A DNA stretch of 22,184 nt, taken from assembly GCA_034439815.1 (NCBI GenBank), contig JAWXBD010000139.1, forward strand, positions 1-22,184, in the 5' to 3' direction. Below the pieces are notes generated by a model. The model was not told the DNA's origin. It saw only the letters and a program-made list of their open reading frames with translations, and searched no databases. Below are positions 1 to 7,196 of the stretch, in pieces. The first letter of the stretch is position 1; every line of letters begins with the position of its first letter. The position numbers and the translations under genes were made by a program. The stretch is from JAEUIT01 sp034439815 (GTDB taxonomy: Bacteria; Planctomycetota; Phycisphaerae; Phycisphaerales; SM1A02).

Positions 1-219
1 GTTGCTCCACCAGCCCACGATCGGTGCGGGGTGTTCGGGATCGAGGTTGTTGGTCGCTGTGATGTGCGGTTGCTCGCGCGGCTCTTCGCGCGGAGCAGCC
101 GTCGGCGGTTCGCTCGTTTGTGCTGCGAGCGGTTGCATGATCAGGAGGAGCGCGCTCGCTCCGAGCATCCAGACAGCTGGGCGGACCATCGCTTTCATCG
201 GTCGAGGAATCGTCAGCAT
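1..219 (-). CDS. Exported protein of unknown function (partial, 3' end outside window)
   Basis: I do not recognise this family. The visible 73 residues start MLTIPRPMKAMVRPAVWMLG and hold a convincing signal peptide: a basic N-region, a hydrophobic core (about residues 13-30) and an Ala-rich end LAAQ near residue 33. The mature part begins with a Pro/Glu-rich linker and reaches ATNNLDPEHP and GWWSN before leaving the window. The start is supported by a Shine-Dalgarno GGAGG about 8 bases upstream (minus strand, near 227-232), and the frame is open to the edge. It lies downstream, on the same strand, of the broken sigma/kinase genes, separated by 163 bp that hold a tandem repeat. It is exported to the periplasm or beyond; nothing more specific can be said. 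Confidence 0.7.
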   Translation of the reverse strand, partial: MLTIPRPMKAMVRPAVWMLGASALLLIMQPLAAQTSEPPTAAPREEPREQPHITATNNLDPEHPAPIVGWWSN

Positions 220-246
220 CAGCAAGCCTCCGTAACAGTTGATCGC

Positions 247-324
247 GCCAGTGCAAAAGCCAATGCAAAAGCCAGTGCAAAAGCCAGTGCAAAAGCCAGT
301 GCAAAAGCCAGTGCAAAAGCCAAT
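247..324. repeat. 12-bp tandem repeat, about 6.5 copies
   Basis: Contiguous head-to-tail copies of GCCAGTGCAAAA run from 247 to 318, followed by a half unit GCCAAT. The only variation is GCCAAT for GCCAGT in the second unit and in the final half unit. The array lies in the gap between the kinase remnant (stop at 383) and the start of the exported protein at 219, so it is probably non-coding. Near-identical units point to recent expansion by slippage. Confidence 0.9.
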
Positions 325-382
325 AGAAAGGTGGCGATCATGCTACGGTCGATCGCGAAGATGGACGAGCGAAAAATCGACT

Positions 383-1929
383 TCAGTGCGGGTCGGTGGC
401 GGGGTCGCGGTCGGGCGGCGGCGCCTCATGCGCCTCAAGCGCGGCACCCGATGCGGCCGCCTTGGCAAAGAGCTGAGCCGGCAGTTCCGCGTCGCCTGTT
501 GCGAGGACGCCGTCGGTGCGCATCGCTTCAAGAACCGCACCGGCTTCCTCGTAGCACTCGGCAGCCTTTCTGAGCAGCTCCCGACGCGTCGCGACCGGCG
601 TCGACGCCAGCTCCGCTTCAGCAACGGCGGAGTCGGCGATCTTGATGGACAGTTCGCCGAGCTTGTTCAGGGTGTAGGAGACGTCGCCGGCGGCCACGGT
701 GTCGCTGGGGTCGGCGGCGGCCAGTCGCTCGGCGATCGCGAGTGACTCCTCGAGCGTGCTCCGCGCCGAGTCGAAGCGGCCACGCTGCATTTCGATCGCG
801 GCGAAGTGGTTCAGGCTCACCGAAAGCAGGCGCAGTGCCAGCGCGTTCGTCGGAGCGATGCTCAGTGCACGGCGCACGAATCCGACGGCGTTCGTGGATG
901 CGACAGAGGCTTCCTCCGCCCTCGACAGCGAGAGCAGCAGATACGCGGTCGTGCCGTGACTCACGGCGAGATTGCTGAGATCAGTCGGCGTGGCGTCGTC
1001 GGTGACGATCTGCTCCATGAACCGCTGCCCTTCGCGGCCGGCGATCAGGGCGTCCTCCGGCTTGCCGATCATCGCGAGCGCGTCTGACAGACGGTCACGC
1101 TGGGCCGCCGACTCGCGGAACATCGAATGATCGTCCGGAGCGCGGCTCCGCGCTGCCGCAAGGAGTGTCTCCGCCCGATCGAGCGTGCCGATCGACGCGA
1201 TGGCGTCCATGCTCCTCCCGAGGTTCGGCATCGTCGGATTGCCCTGGATGTCGCCGACGCGCTCGTACGCGGCCGCGGGCTCTCCGCGAAACGCGCGGTT
1301 GTCGCCCGCGTCTGCTTCCGTACCACGCACTGTCGCGCTGGGCGCGGATCGGACCGCCGGCCACGACGGCGCGGATGTCGGTGGCGAGATCGGCAGCGGA
1401 CTGGTAGCGCCGCTCCGGAGCTTTCGCGAGACAGGTGAGAAGCACCGCGTCGAGATCGCGCGGAAGGCCGTTCATCGCATGCGTCGGACGCTGCGGATCG
1501 ACGTGCGCGATGTTGTGCAGCGTCGATGACAAAGGTCCGTCGATGTCGTACGGAAAGCGGCGCGTGATCGTCTGATAAAGGACGACGCCGAGGCTGGAGA
1601 ACACTGCCGAGGAACTGCCCGCGCATGCTGACGTGCGGTTCGTGCAGCGACGGCTCCAGGGCCCGCGCCAGTCCGAAGTCAACGATCCGCGCTCGTCCTT
1701 CCTCGTCGATCAAAATGTTGCTCGGTTTCAGATCGCGATGAATCACGCCGCGCCGGTGCGCGGCGTGCACGGCTTCAGCAATGTCGGCGCCGAGGAGGAG
1801 ATTGGTGCGCAGCGCTGTCGGCGCATTCCGGCGCGCCTCGTCGGCGACATGACGGTCGAACGGCACGCCGTTGACGAGCTCCATGACGAGATACAGCAGT
1901 CCGTCGTCGCTGATCCCGCTGTCATCGCA
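383..1929 (-). pseudogene. Broken Hanks-type Ser/Thr protein kinase with TPR-like C-terminus
   Basis: Remnant of a planctomycete receptor-type kinase, normally a cytoplasmic kinase domain, one membrane helix and a TPR-rich tail. Three same-strand pieces in three frames are seen. Piece 1 (about 1926-1620) starts at the hinge (DDGLLYLVMELV) and carries the catalytic loop HRDLKPSN (near 1740) and DFGLA. The N-lobe with glycine loop and VAIK lysine is absent. Piece 2 (about 1620-1325) resumes at VFSSLGVVLYQ and RFPYDIDG and runs to RAQRDSAWY; the P+1 loop/APE region is missing between pieces. Piece 3 (about 1325-383) resumes at DNRAF and AAAYERVGDIQGNP and continues as an intact-looking helical tail to a stop; the expected membrane helix is missing. 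Family-conserved stretches are lost at every junction, so these are not simple one-base errors. An active kinase is not expected. Confidence 0.85.
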
Positions 1930-2437
1930 TCACTCTTCGTCGGCGACCTGTTGCGCGACAAGCTCGCTCAGCCTGCGGAGAATGCGCGACTTTGCCTGGT
2001 ACACCTGATCGACGGTGATGCCGAGTGTCGTCGCGGTGTCGGCAGCGCTGCGACCTTCGACGTCGTAGCGCTGATACGCCGCACGATCGTGCACGGAGAA
2101 CTCCGCGTCGATCGAGTGCATCGCAATGCGCATGTGATACTGGCGCCACTCGGCCTCCCAGAGGTCCTTCCACAGGTCCTCGGCTGCAGGGTCAACCGCT
2201 TCGGCAGCGGCGGAATCGTCCGCGCTCCGGGTCGTATCGAAACGAAGGCATGACGCTGAGAAGCGCTGCGAGCACGTCCGGCAGCACATCGTCCGCGTCA
2301 TTCTCGGAACATCCGGCTCGGCGCGCGAAACCGCGGATGAGATCGCCGTATCGATCACAGAATTCGCGCCACGCGTGGCGGTCCTCTCCCTCTGCGAGCC
2401 GTTCAAGGAGCGTGACATGCGTGGTCCGGGTAAACAC
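1930..2437 (-). pseudogene. Broken ECF-type RNA polymerase sigma factor
   Basis: Two pieces in different frames form a planctomycete ECF sigma factor of the kind encoded just before a Ser/Thr kinase. The first (to about 2215) has region 2: TTHVTLLERLAEG, WREFCDRYGDLIRGFARRAG and a DADDV motif, ending FRYDPERGRFR. The second (about 2215-1930) has region 4: AAYQRYDVEGRSAAD, LGITVDQVYQAKSRIL and the end QQVADEE. Between them the family usually has roughly 20 residues (end of region 2 and linker, often SYL-K-V...), which are missing along with the frame. The start is uncertain: GTG at 2437 fits the homology, while an ATG at 2554 adds sequence that looks like untranslated leader. The stop TGA overlaps an ATG (TGATG) that probably was the start of the kinase gene. 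Confidence 0.8.
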
Positions 2438-2656
2438 GAAATCGACTATTGCCCGGCGAATTGCGAAATCCTTTCCGTTACTGTCAGAGCGAAGAACTCG
2501 CCTGCATATCTCAGATGAAGCTCGCAGCTTCACCGTCGGACTTCGCGGGTACATCGGAACGAGGGTTCTTTCTCGGACACGCTATTGCACGTGCGCGGAG
2601 TGGCTTCCGGAGTTCGGAGGCACCGCCAGCTTGGTCTTTTCAGAGGGAATTTCGTC

Positions 2657-4953
2657 ATGCGCTATTCGGTTCTCACGTCGTTCATCGCTGTCACCGGGGT
2701 CAGCTGGGCGCCGCCGACACCGCACAGGCCGGTGTCATCTCCAACTGGATCGGCCGCGGCACCGGCGACTGGAACAACCCGGCCAACTGGTCAGCCGGCG
2801 TCCCCGGATTCGCTGGTGTGAACAACGCCGTCGTGACCGCAGGCCGCGGGTCGGTGGTCGTCACGTTCAGCGGCAGCGGTGTACTGTCGCTGTCGAACGC
2901 TGCGCAGAACCGCGTCCTCAGCGTCGGCGCGGTCCGCACGCTGGTGCACGGCGCGGATCACACGATCCGCGGTGCGGGCCAGCTCGGGTTCGACAACACG
3001 CTGATCATCAACGAAGGCTTGATCGAGGCAACGCTTCCCTTGGGCATCCACCTGGATGGATGGAACGGCGCCAATAACGTCAACAACGGAGAGATGCGCG
3101 CCCGCGACAGCTCGACGCTCACGCTGTTCAACACGCCGATCGACAACACGAACGGCGTGATCCGCGCGGAAGACGGCAGTGTCGTCTTGTTCCGCCACGG
3201 AACGATCACCGGAGGTCTGCTTGAAACGACAGGCTCCGGCGTGCTGCGCGTCGGCTCGACCGAAGCGCCCGAACTGCAGAATCTGCACAAGACCGGCCTG
3301 TTCGAACAGACGAACGACAGCGACTGCCGCACGTTCGGCACGATCGTGAACGACGGCGTCTGGGCGTTGTCGTCCGCGGGAGGCAATACGGATCTGCAGT
3401 TCAACAGCGCGACGGTAACGTTCGAGGGCAGCGGTGCGGTCGAGATGTCGGACGCGATTCAAAACCGTCTCATGAGTGTCGGTGCAGTCCGTACATTCGT
3501 GAACGGCGCGTCGCACACCATTCGCGGCGCAGGTCAGGTCGGCTTCGACAACACGCTCATCATCAACGAAGGCGTCATCGAGGCGACGCTTCCATTGGGC
3601 ATTCATTTCGATGGATGGGCCGGTGGCCCCAGCATCAACAACAACATCCTTCGCGCCCGCAACGGCTCGACACTCACACTCTTCAGCACGGTGATCGACG
3701 ATACGAACGGCGTGATCCGCGCCGAAGCTGGCAGCAGTGTGGCGCTGCGTCACGGAACCATCATTGGCGGTCTCCTCGAGACCACCGGTGACGGGGCCTT
3801 TGTCGTCTCGACTACGGAAGCGCCGGCGCTTGACGACGTCCTGAGCACAGGCCTCATCCGGCAAGGCAACGATGGCGACATCGTGCTGCAGGGAACGGTC
3901 ACGAACGACGGCATGTGGACGCTCGAGTCCAGCGGGTCGAACACCGACCTGCAGCTCAACACGGCGACCGTCACGCTCGCCGGCCAAGGCGAGATGGTGC
4001 TGTCCGATGCGGCGCAGAACCGCATCACGAGCATCGGCGCGGTCCGCACGTTTGTGAATGGACAGTTCCACACGATCCGCGGCGCCGGGCAGATCGGCAC
4101 CGACAACACGGTCGTTCTGAATGAGGGAGCGATCATTGCCGATCAGCCGGTCGAAGTGTTCTTCGATGGCTGGGGCGGCGCTCCGAGCCGGAACGAAGGC
4201 ACGATGCACATCAGTGGCGCGGGCGGCATGACGCTCTCGCACGGCGCGTTCACCAACACCGGCACGGTCAAGGTGGACGCAACCAGCGCGCTGCGTCGTC
4301 ACGGCCCGTACACCCAGACCGATGGCGAAACCCGTGTGCACGGCTCGTTCAACCTGCTCTCCAGCGGAAGCGCCAACGTGAGCGGAGGTTTGCTCAGCGG
4401 TGACGGCATCGTCAACGGACCGCTGAACGTGTCCGGCGGCTCAGCGTCGCCGTCGAATGCGGACGGCAGTGCCATCGGTTCGCTCGAACTGAACGGCAAC
4501 TACGTCCAGTCAGTGGATGGCGGATTCGTGGTTGACCTCGGACTTGACGGGAACGATCTGATGACGGTGAACGGCAACGTGAATCTTGGCGGCGCGCTGC
4601 AAGTTCGGCTCGACGGTCCGTTCACGCCCGTGACCGGTCAGGAGTTCGTCATTCTCACGGCGACGGGCACGATCAACGGATTCTGGCAGTGTGTTGAATT
4701 CCCCGCCGCCGCCGTGGGCTTCTTCCACGTCGTGTACTCCGCGCAGGAGGTCAAGCTGGTGGTCGACGTGGTTCCGCCGCAGGAAGCAGACTTGAACAAC
4801 GACGGTGTCGTGGACGCCGCCGATCTCGCCCTTCTCCTCGGCGCGTGGGGTGACAAGCCGTGTGACAACGCCATCTGCTGCCCGGCCGATCTCGACGGCG
4901 ACGGCAAGGTGACGGCGTCCGACCTTGCGATTCTGCTGGGATCATGGAGCTGA
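2657..4953 (+). pseudogene. Secreted repeat protein with C-terminal GC-type dockerin; one-base frameshift in signal peptide
   Basis: A large exported beta-solenoid-like protein, about 765 residues if repaired. ATG 2657 follows a Shine-Dalgarno (GAGG near 2643) and begins MRYSVLTSFIAVTG, a signal peptide, but this frame soon diverges from the body. Adding one G to the GGGG run at 2696-2699 joins it to QLGAADTAQA and then GVISNWIGRGTGDWNNPANW, giving a normal signal peptide and the 'NWxGxxxGxWNxxxNWS' opening common to planctomycete surface proteins. Three repeats follow (see repeat entry), then a Gly/Ser-rich segment with VNGNVNLGGALQVRL, and a two-motif dockerin (about residues 712-765): DLNNDGVVDAADLALLLGAW and DLDGDGKVTASDLAILLGSW, with the cysteine cluster CDNAICC between. 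The body is intact, so this may be a sequencing error or a recent mutation. Exact function unknown. Confidence 0.75.
2890..4200 (+). repeat. Internal coding repeats with an exact 555-bp period
   Basis: The anchor hexamer CAGAAC/CAAAAC in the motif S-(N/D)-A-x-Q-N-R ends at 2910, 3465 and 4020, two successive steps of exactly 555 bp (185 codons). Each unit carries (L/M)S(V/I)GAVRT, HTIRGAGQ, DNT(L/V)(I/V)(I/L)NEG, FDGW or LDGW and, in the first two units, NGVIRAE and GGLLETTG. The third unit is complete only in its first third and then diverges. The units differ at many bases while keeping length exactly, so they are old duplications under selection for length. Confidence 0.9.
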
Positions 4954-5019
4954 CACGGAGCTGACAGGGGGCCGCAGGCGCTGACGCGCTGACTGCGTGC
5001 GACGACGACGGGAGAACCA

Positions 5020-5058
5020 ACCGCCCGGTGCCTGCAGAGGCATCGGGCGGTGTTCTTT
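5020..5058 (+). terminator. Intrinsic terminator after the dockerin repeat protein
   Basis: A 13-bp stem, ACCGCCCGGTGCC (5020-5032) with GGCATCGGGCGGT (5039-5051), has one G-T wobble and a 6-base loop, and is followed by GTTCTTT. It begins 66 bases after the stop at 4953. The T-run is short but the stem is strong and GC-rich. Confidence 0.8.
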
Positions 5059-5378
5059 GCGCAAACCAGCATCGACCCACACGATTGCTTGACGAGATCA
5101 ACACACAGCCGTCGTAGCGTTCCGTCTTCACAAAGCGGACATCAGTTCTAAGCGAAACACGACACGGAGACCTCGTACAAGCTGAATCAAACCCACATCC
5201 GTGTCTCGTAGCGTGTGTGCCGGGTCCAGTGCATGAGGTTGGGCGATAGGAAATCGCCGCCCACCGATGCAGGACTCAATCATCGCCCCGGAGGGGAGTC
5301 CGTCCATCGTAGATGGACTTCGCTGTCGGTGCGCACGTGTGGATCATTGTGTTCAGAGGCTTCGAGAAAGGAATTCCG
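5059..5378 (+). promoter_or_regulatory. Intergenic leader with several hairpins upstream of the beta-helix gene
   Basis: These 320 bases hold no convincing gene. Three possible RNA stems precede the Shine-Dalgarno of the gene at 5379: GACACGGA (5161-5168) with TCCGTGTC (5198-5205), a perfect 8-bp pair around a 29-base loop; GGCGAT (5242-5247) with ATCGCC (5253-5258); and GTCCATC (5302-5308) with GATGGAC (5312-5318). The 8-mer CGTAGCGT occurs twice (5113-5120 and 5207-5214). A promoter must lie here, because a strong terminator is just upstream, but I cannot place -35/-10 boxes with confidence. No known riboswitch consensus was recognised. Confidence 0.35.
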
Positions 5379-7115
5379 ATGAGTGCGAAAAACGTTACTT
5401 CGAGTTCGTTGATGGGGACAGCATTGGTGGGTGCAGTGTGCTGCGCCGCAGGACAGCTTCAGGCGGCAGAGGTTCTGGTCACGAGCAATATCGCCGTTTC
5501 GACCACTTGGACTTCGAACAATACTTACAACCTTCAGACGCAGATCTATGTGCTGCCGGGCGCGACGCTGACGATTCAGCCGGGCACCATCATCGCCAGC
5601 ACGACCAACATCGGCGGCAGCCTCGCGATCACGCGCGGCGCGAAGATCATCGCGAAGGGCACGCAGCTCGATCCGATCATCTTCACGTCGAAGGCGGATG
5701 TCGCGACGTGGGTTGCGGGAAATCCGCAGACCGGCACGTGGCGTGAAGCCGCGAACGAGTGGGGCAACCTGACGCTCATGGGCAAGGCGTTCATCTCCGA
5801 CTCCCAGATCGCCGGCAACACCAAGACGCCGAACGCGAACAACACCAGTCCGATGGAAGGCCTCGTGCCGGAGTTCGTCGGCGATCCGAACACGCTCTAC
5901 GGCGGCGGCAATGACAACGACGACAGCGGTTCGCTCGAGTACGTCTCGATCCGCTACACCGGCAAGGTGATCGGTCTCGGCAACGAGCTGAACGGTCTTT
6001 CGCTCGGCGGAATCGGCCGTGAGACCGACATCAATCACATCGACATCATGAACAATGTCGATGACGGCATTGAGATCTGGGGCGGTACGGTCAACATCAA
6101 GTACTTCAATGTCTGGAACATCGGCGACGACAGCTTCGATATCGATCAGGGATGGCGCGGCAAGGCGCAGTTTGGTCTGATTGTCCAGGGACACAGCCTG
6201 AATGCCGCACAGGGTTCGGGTGTCGGCGACAACATCTTCGAAACCGATGGTGCCGAAGGCTCGGACGCGCAGCCGGTTTCGACGGCTGTGATCCACAACG
6301 TCACCGCGATCGGTCAGCCCGCCCCCGGCGCCGGCGATCACGGCACGGCGTGGCGCGATAATGCGCGTATCCAGTATCGCAACTCGATCTTCATGGATCT
6401 CGGCGATCGTCTCGTGTCGTTCGACAACGTCGACGGTGACGGTGGCGAAGGTTACGGTTTCAACGGCACACTGTCGTGGCCAGCCACATGGACCACGGCG
6501 TTCTCGGTGTTCTCGCCGATCAACGCTCCTGGCAACCCCGCGGCGTTCTACACCGCGCAGACGGCCGGCAAGCTCGCGCAGATCGTCGACAGCGTGATCT
6601 TCCGCAACCTCTCCGCCAACGCCTACACCGAAGCGAATGTCGTCGGTGTGTTCCTTCCGGCGAACAACAACGTGTTCGTCCCCGGCTTCGACGCCGCGGA
6701 CGCACCGATCCAGTCCATCACCCGCGGTCCGGCCGTGGTCAAGGGTGGACTCACGATGCTGCCGGTGATCTCGCTCGATCCTCGTCCCGCCAACGAGGCG
6801 CTCACCAGCGTCACCATGGCGCCGAACGATGGCTTCCTCACGCGGGTTCAGTATCGCGGCGCGTTTGCGGCCAACGAGAACTGGCTCTGCGGCTGGACTG
6901 CTGCTGATGCGTTCGGCTTCAACGTCGCTCCTCCCGGCGGCTGCGAGGTCGTCGAGCCGTGCCTCGGCGACTTCAATAGCGACGGTGTCGTCGGCGCCGC
7001 CGACCTCGCGTTCCTGCTTGGTGCGTGGGAGACCCCCGATGGTGATCTGAACGGCAACAACTTCACTGGCCCTGGCGATCTCGCGATCCTCCTCGGCGCA
7101 TGGGGCGACTGCTGA
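5379..7115 (+). CDS. Secreted right-handed beta-helix protein with C-terminal GC-type dockerin
   Basis: A 578-residue exported protein. ATG 5379 is chosen because AAAGGA lies 7-12 bases upstream and the product starts with a signal peptide (MSAKNVTSSSLMGTALVGAV, ending LQAAE near residue 29). The body has features of beta-helix surface proteins found across Bacteroidota and Proteobacteria: YVLPGATLTIQPGTII, ITRGAKIIAKGTQLDPIIFT, WGNLTLMGKA, then NVDDGIEIWGGTVNIKYFNV and DDSFDIDQGWRGKAQFGLIV. Residues about 528-578 are a two-motif dockerin: DFNSDGVVGAADLAFLLGAW and a second GPGDLAILLGAW, with Cys before the first motif and Cys at the very end. It sits behind its own leader and in front of the TonB operon. 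Related proteins often neighbour TonB-dependent receptors, so a surface role in nutrient capture is plausible, but the substrate is unknown. Confidence 0.85.
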   Translation: MSAKNVTSSSLMGTALVGAVCCAAGQLQAAEVLVTSNIAVSTTWTSNNTYNLQTQIYVLPGATLTIQPGTIIASTTNIGGSLAITRGAKIIAKGTQLDPIIFTSKADVATWVAGNPQTGTWREAANEWGNLTLMGKAFISDSQIAGNTKTPNANNTSPMEGLVPEFVGDPNTLYGGGNDNDDSGSLEYVSIRYTGKVIGLGNELNGLSLGGIGRETDINHIDIMNNVDDGIEIWGGTVNIKYFNVWNIGDDSFDIDQGWRGKAQFGLIVQGHSLNAAQGSGVGDNIFETDGAEGSDAQPVSTAVIHNVTAIGQPAPGAGDHGTAWRDNARIQYRNSIFMDLGDRLVSFDNVDGDGGEGYGFNGTLSWPATWTTAFSVFSPINAPGNPAAFYTAQTAGKLAQIVDSVIFRNLSANAYTEANVVGVFLPANNNVFVPGFDAADAPIQSITRGPAVVKGGLTMLPVISLDPRPANEALTSVTMAPNDGFLTRVQYRGAFAANENWLCGWTAADAFGFNVAPPGGCEVVEPCLGDFNSDGVVGAADLAFLLGAWETPDGDLNGNNFTGPGDLAILLGAWGDC

Positions 7116-7140
7116 TTCAGTCTGTACTGACGTGATGCAA

Positions 7141-7177
7141 CGTCTGCTGGCAGAGCCATGTGCTCTGCCAGCAGACG
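7141..7177 (+). other. Perfect 16-bp inverted repeat between beta-helix gene and TonB operon
   Basis: CGTCTGCTGGCAGAGC (7141-7156) pairs perfectly with GCTCTGCCAGCAGACG (7162-7177) around the 5-base loop CATGT. It lies 25 bases after the stop at 7115 and 19 bases before the ATG at 7197. No T-run follows (CGGCGCAAGC), so it is not a textbook terminator. It could act as a factor-assisted terminator, an mRNA 3'-end stabiliser for the upstream message, or a control on translation of the next gene. Confidence 0.8.
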
Positions 7178-7196
7178 CGGCGCAAGCCTTCGAACT

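Noticed and set aside
247..324. CRISPR array
   Set aside because: The 12-bp units are contiguous with no spacers; this is a simple tandem repeat.
2516..2532. Hairpin TGAAGCT-CGC-AGCTTCA as a regulatory RNA
   Set aside because: A short 7-bp stem in the divergent intergenic region with no further support; could be chance.
2691..2702. Programmed -1 ribosomal frameshift site
   Set aside because: The GGGG run does not form a standard slippery heptamer in the starting frame and no downstream pseudoknot was evident; an indel is the simpler explanation.
2791..4341. Long open frame on the minus strand (516 codons) opposite the dockerin repeat protein
   Set aside because: It lies wholly antisense to a protein with clear repeats and dockerin; its product has no recognisable domain, and long antisense frames are expected in GC-rich DNA.
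5089..5117. Sigma-70 promoter TTGACG - 17 bp - TCGTAG
   Set aside because: The -35 is fair but the -10 matches TATAAT at only two positions; not strong enough to list.
4786..7112. Cellulosome
   Set aside because: Two dockerins are present but there is no cohesin, scaffoldin, carbohydrate-binding module or glycoside hydrolase in the window.
7141..7177. Intrinsic terminator
   Set aside because: The stem is perfect but is followed by CGGCGCAAGC with no T-run, so it is listed only as an inverted repeat.
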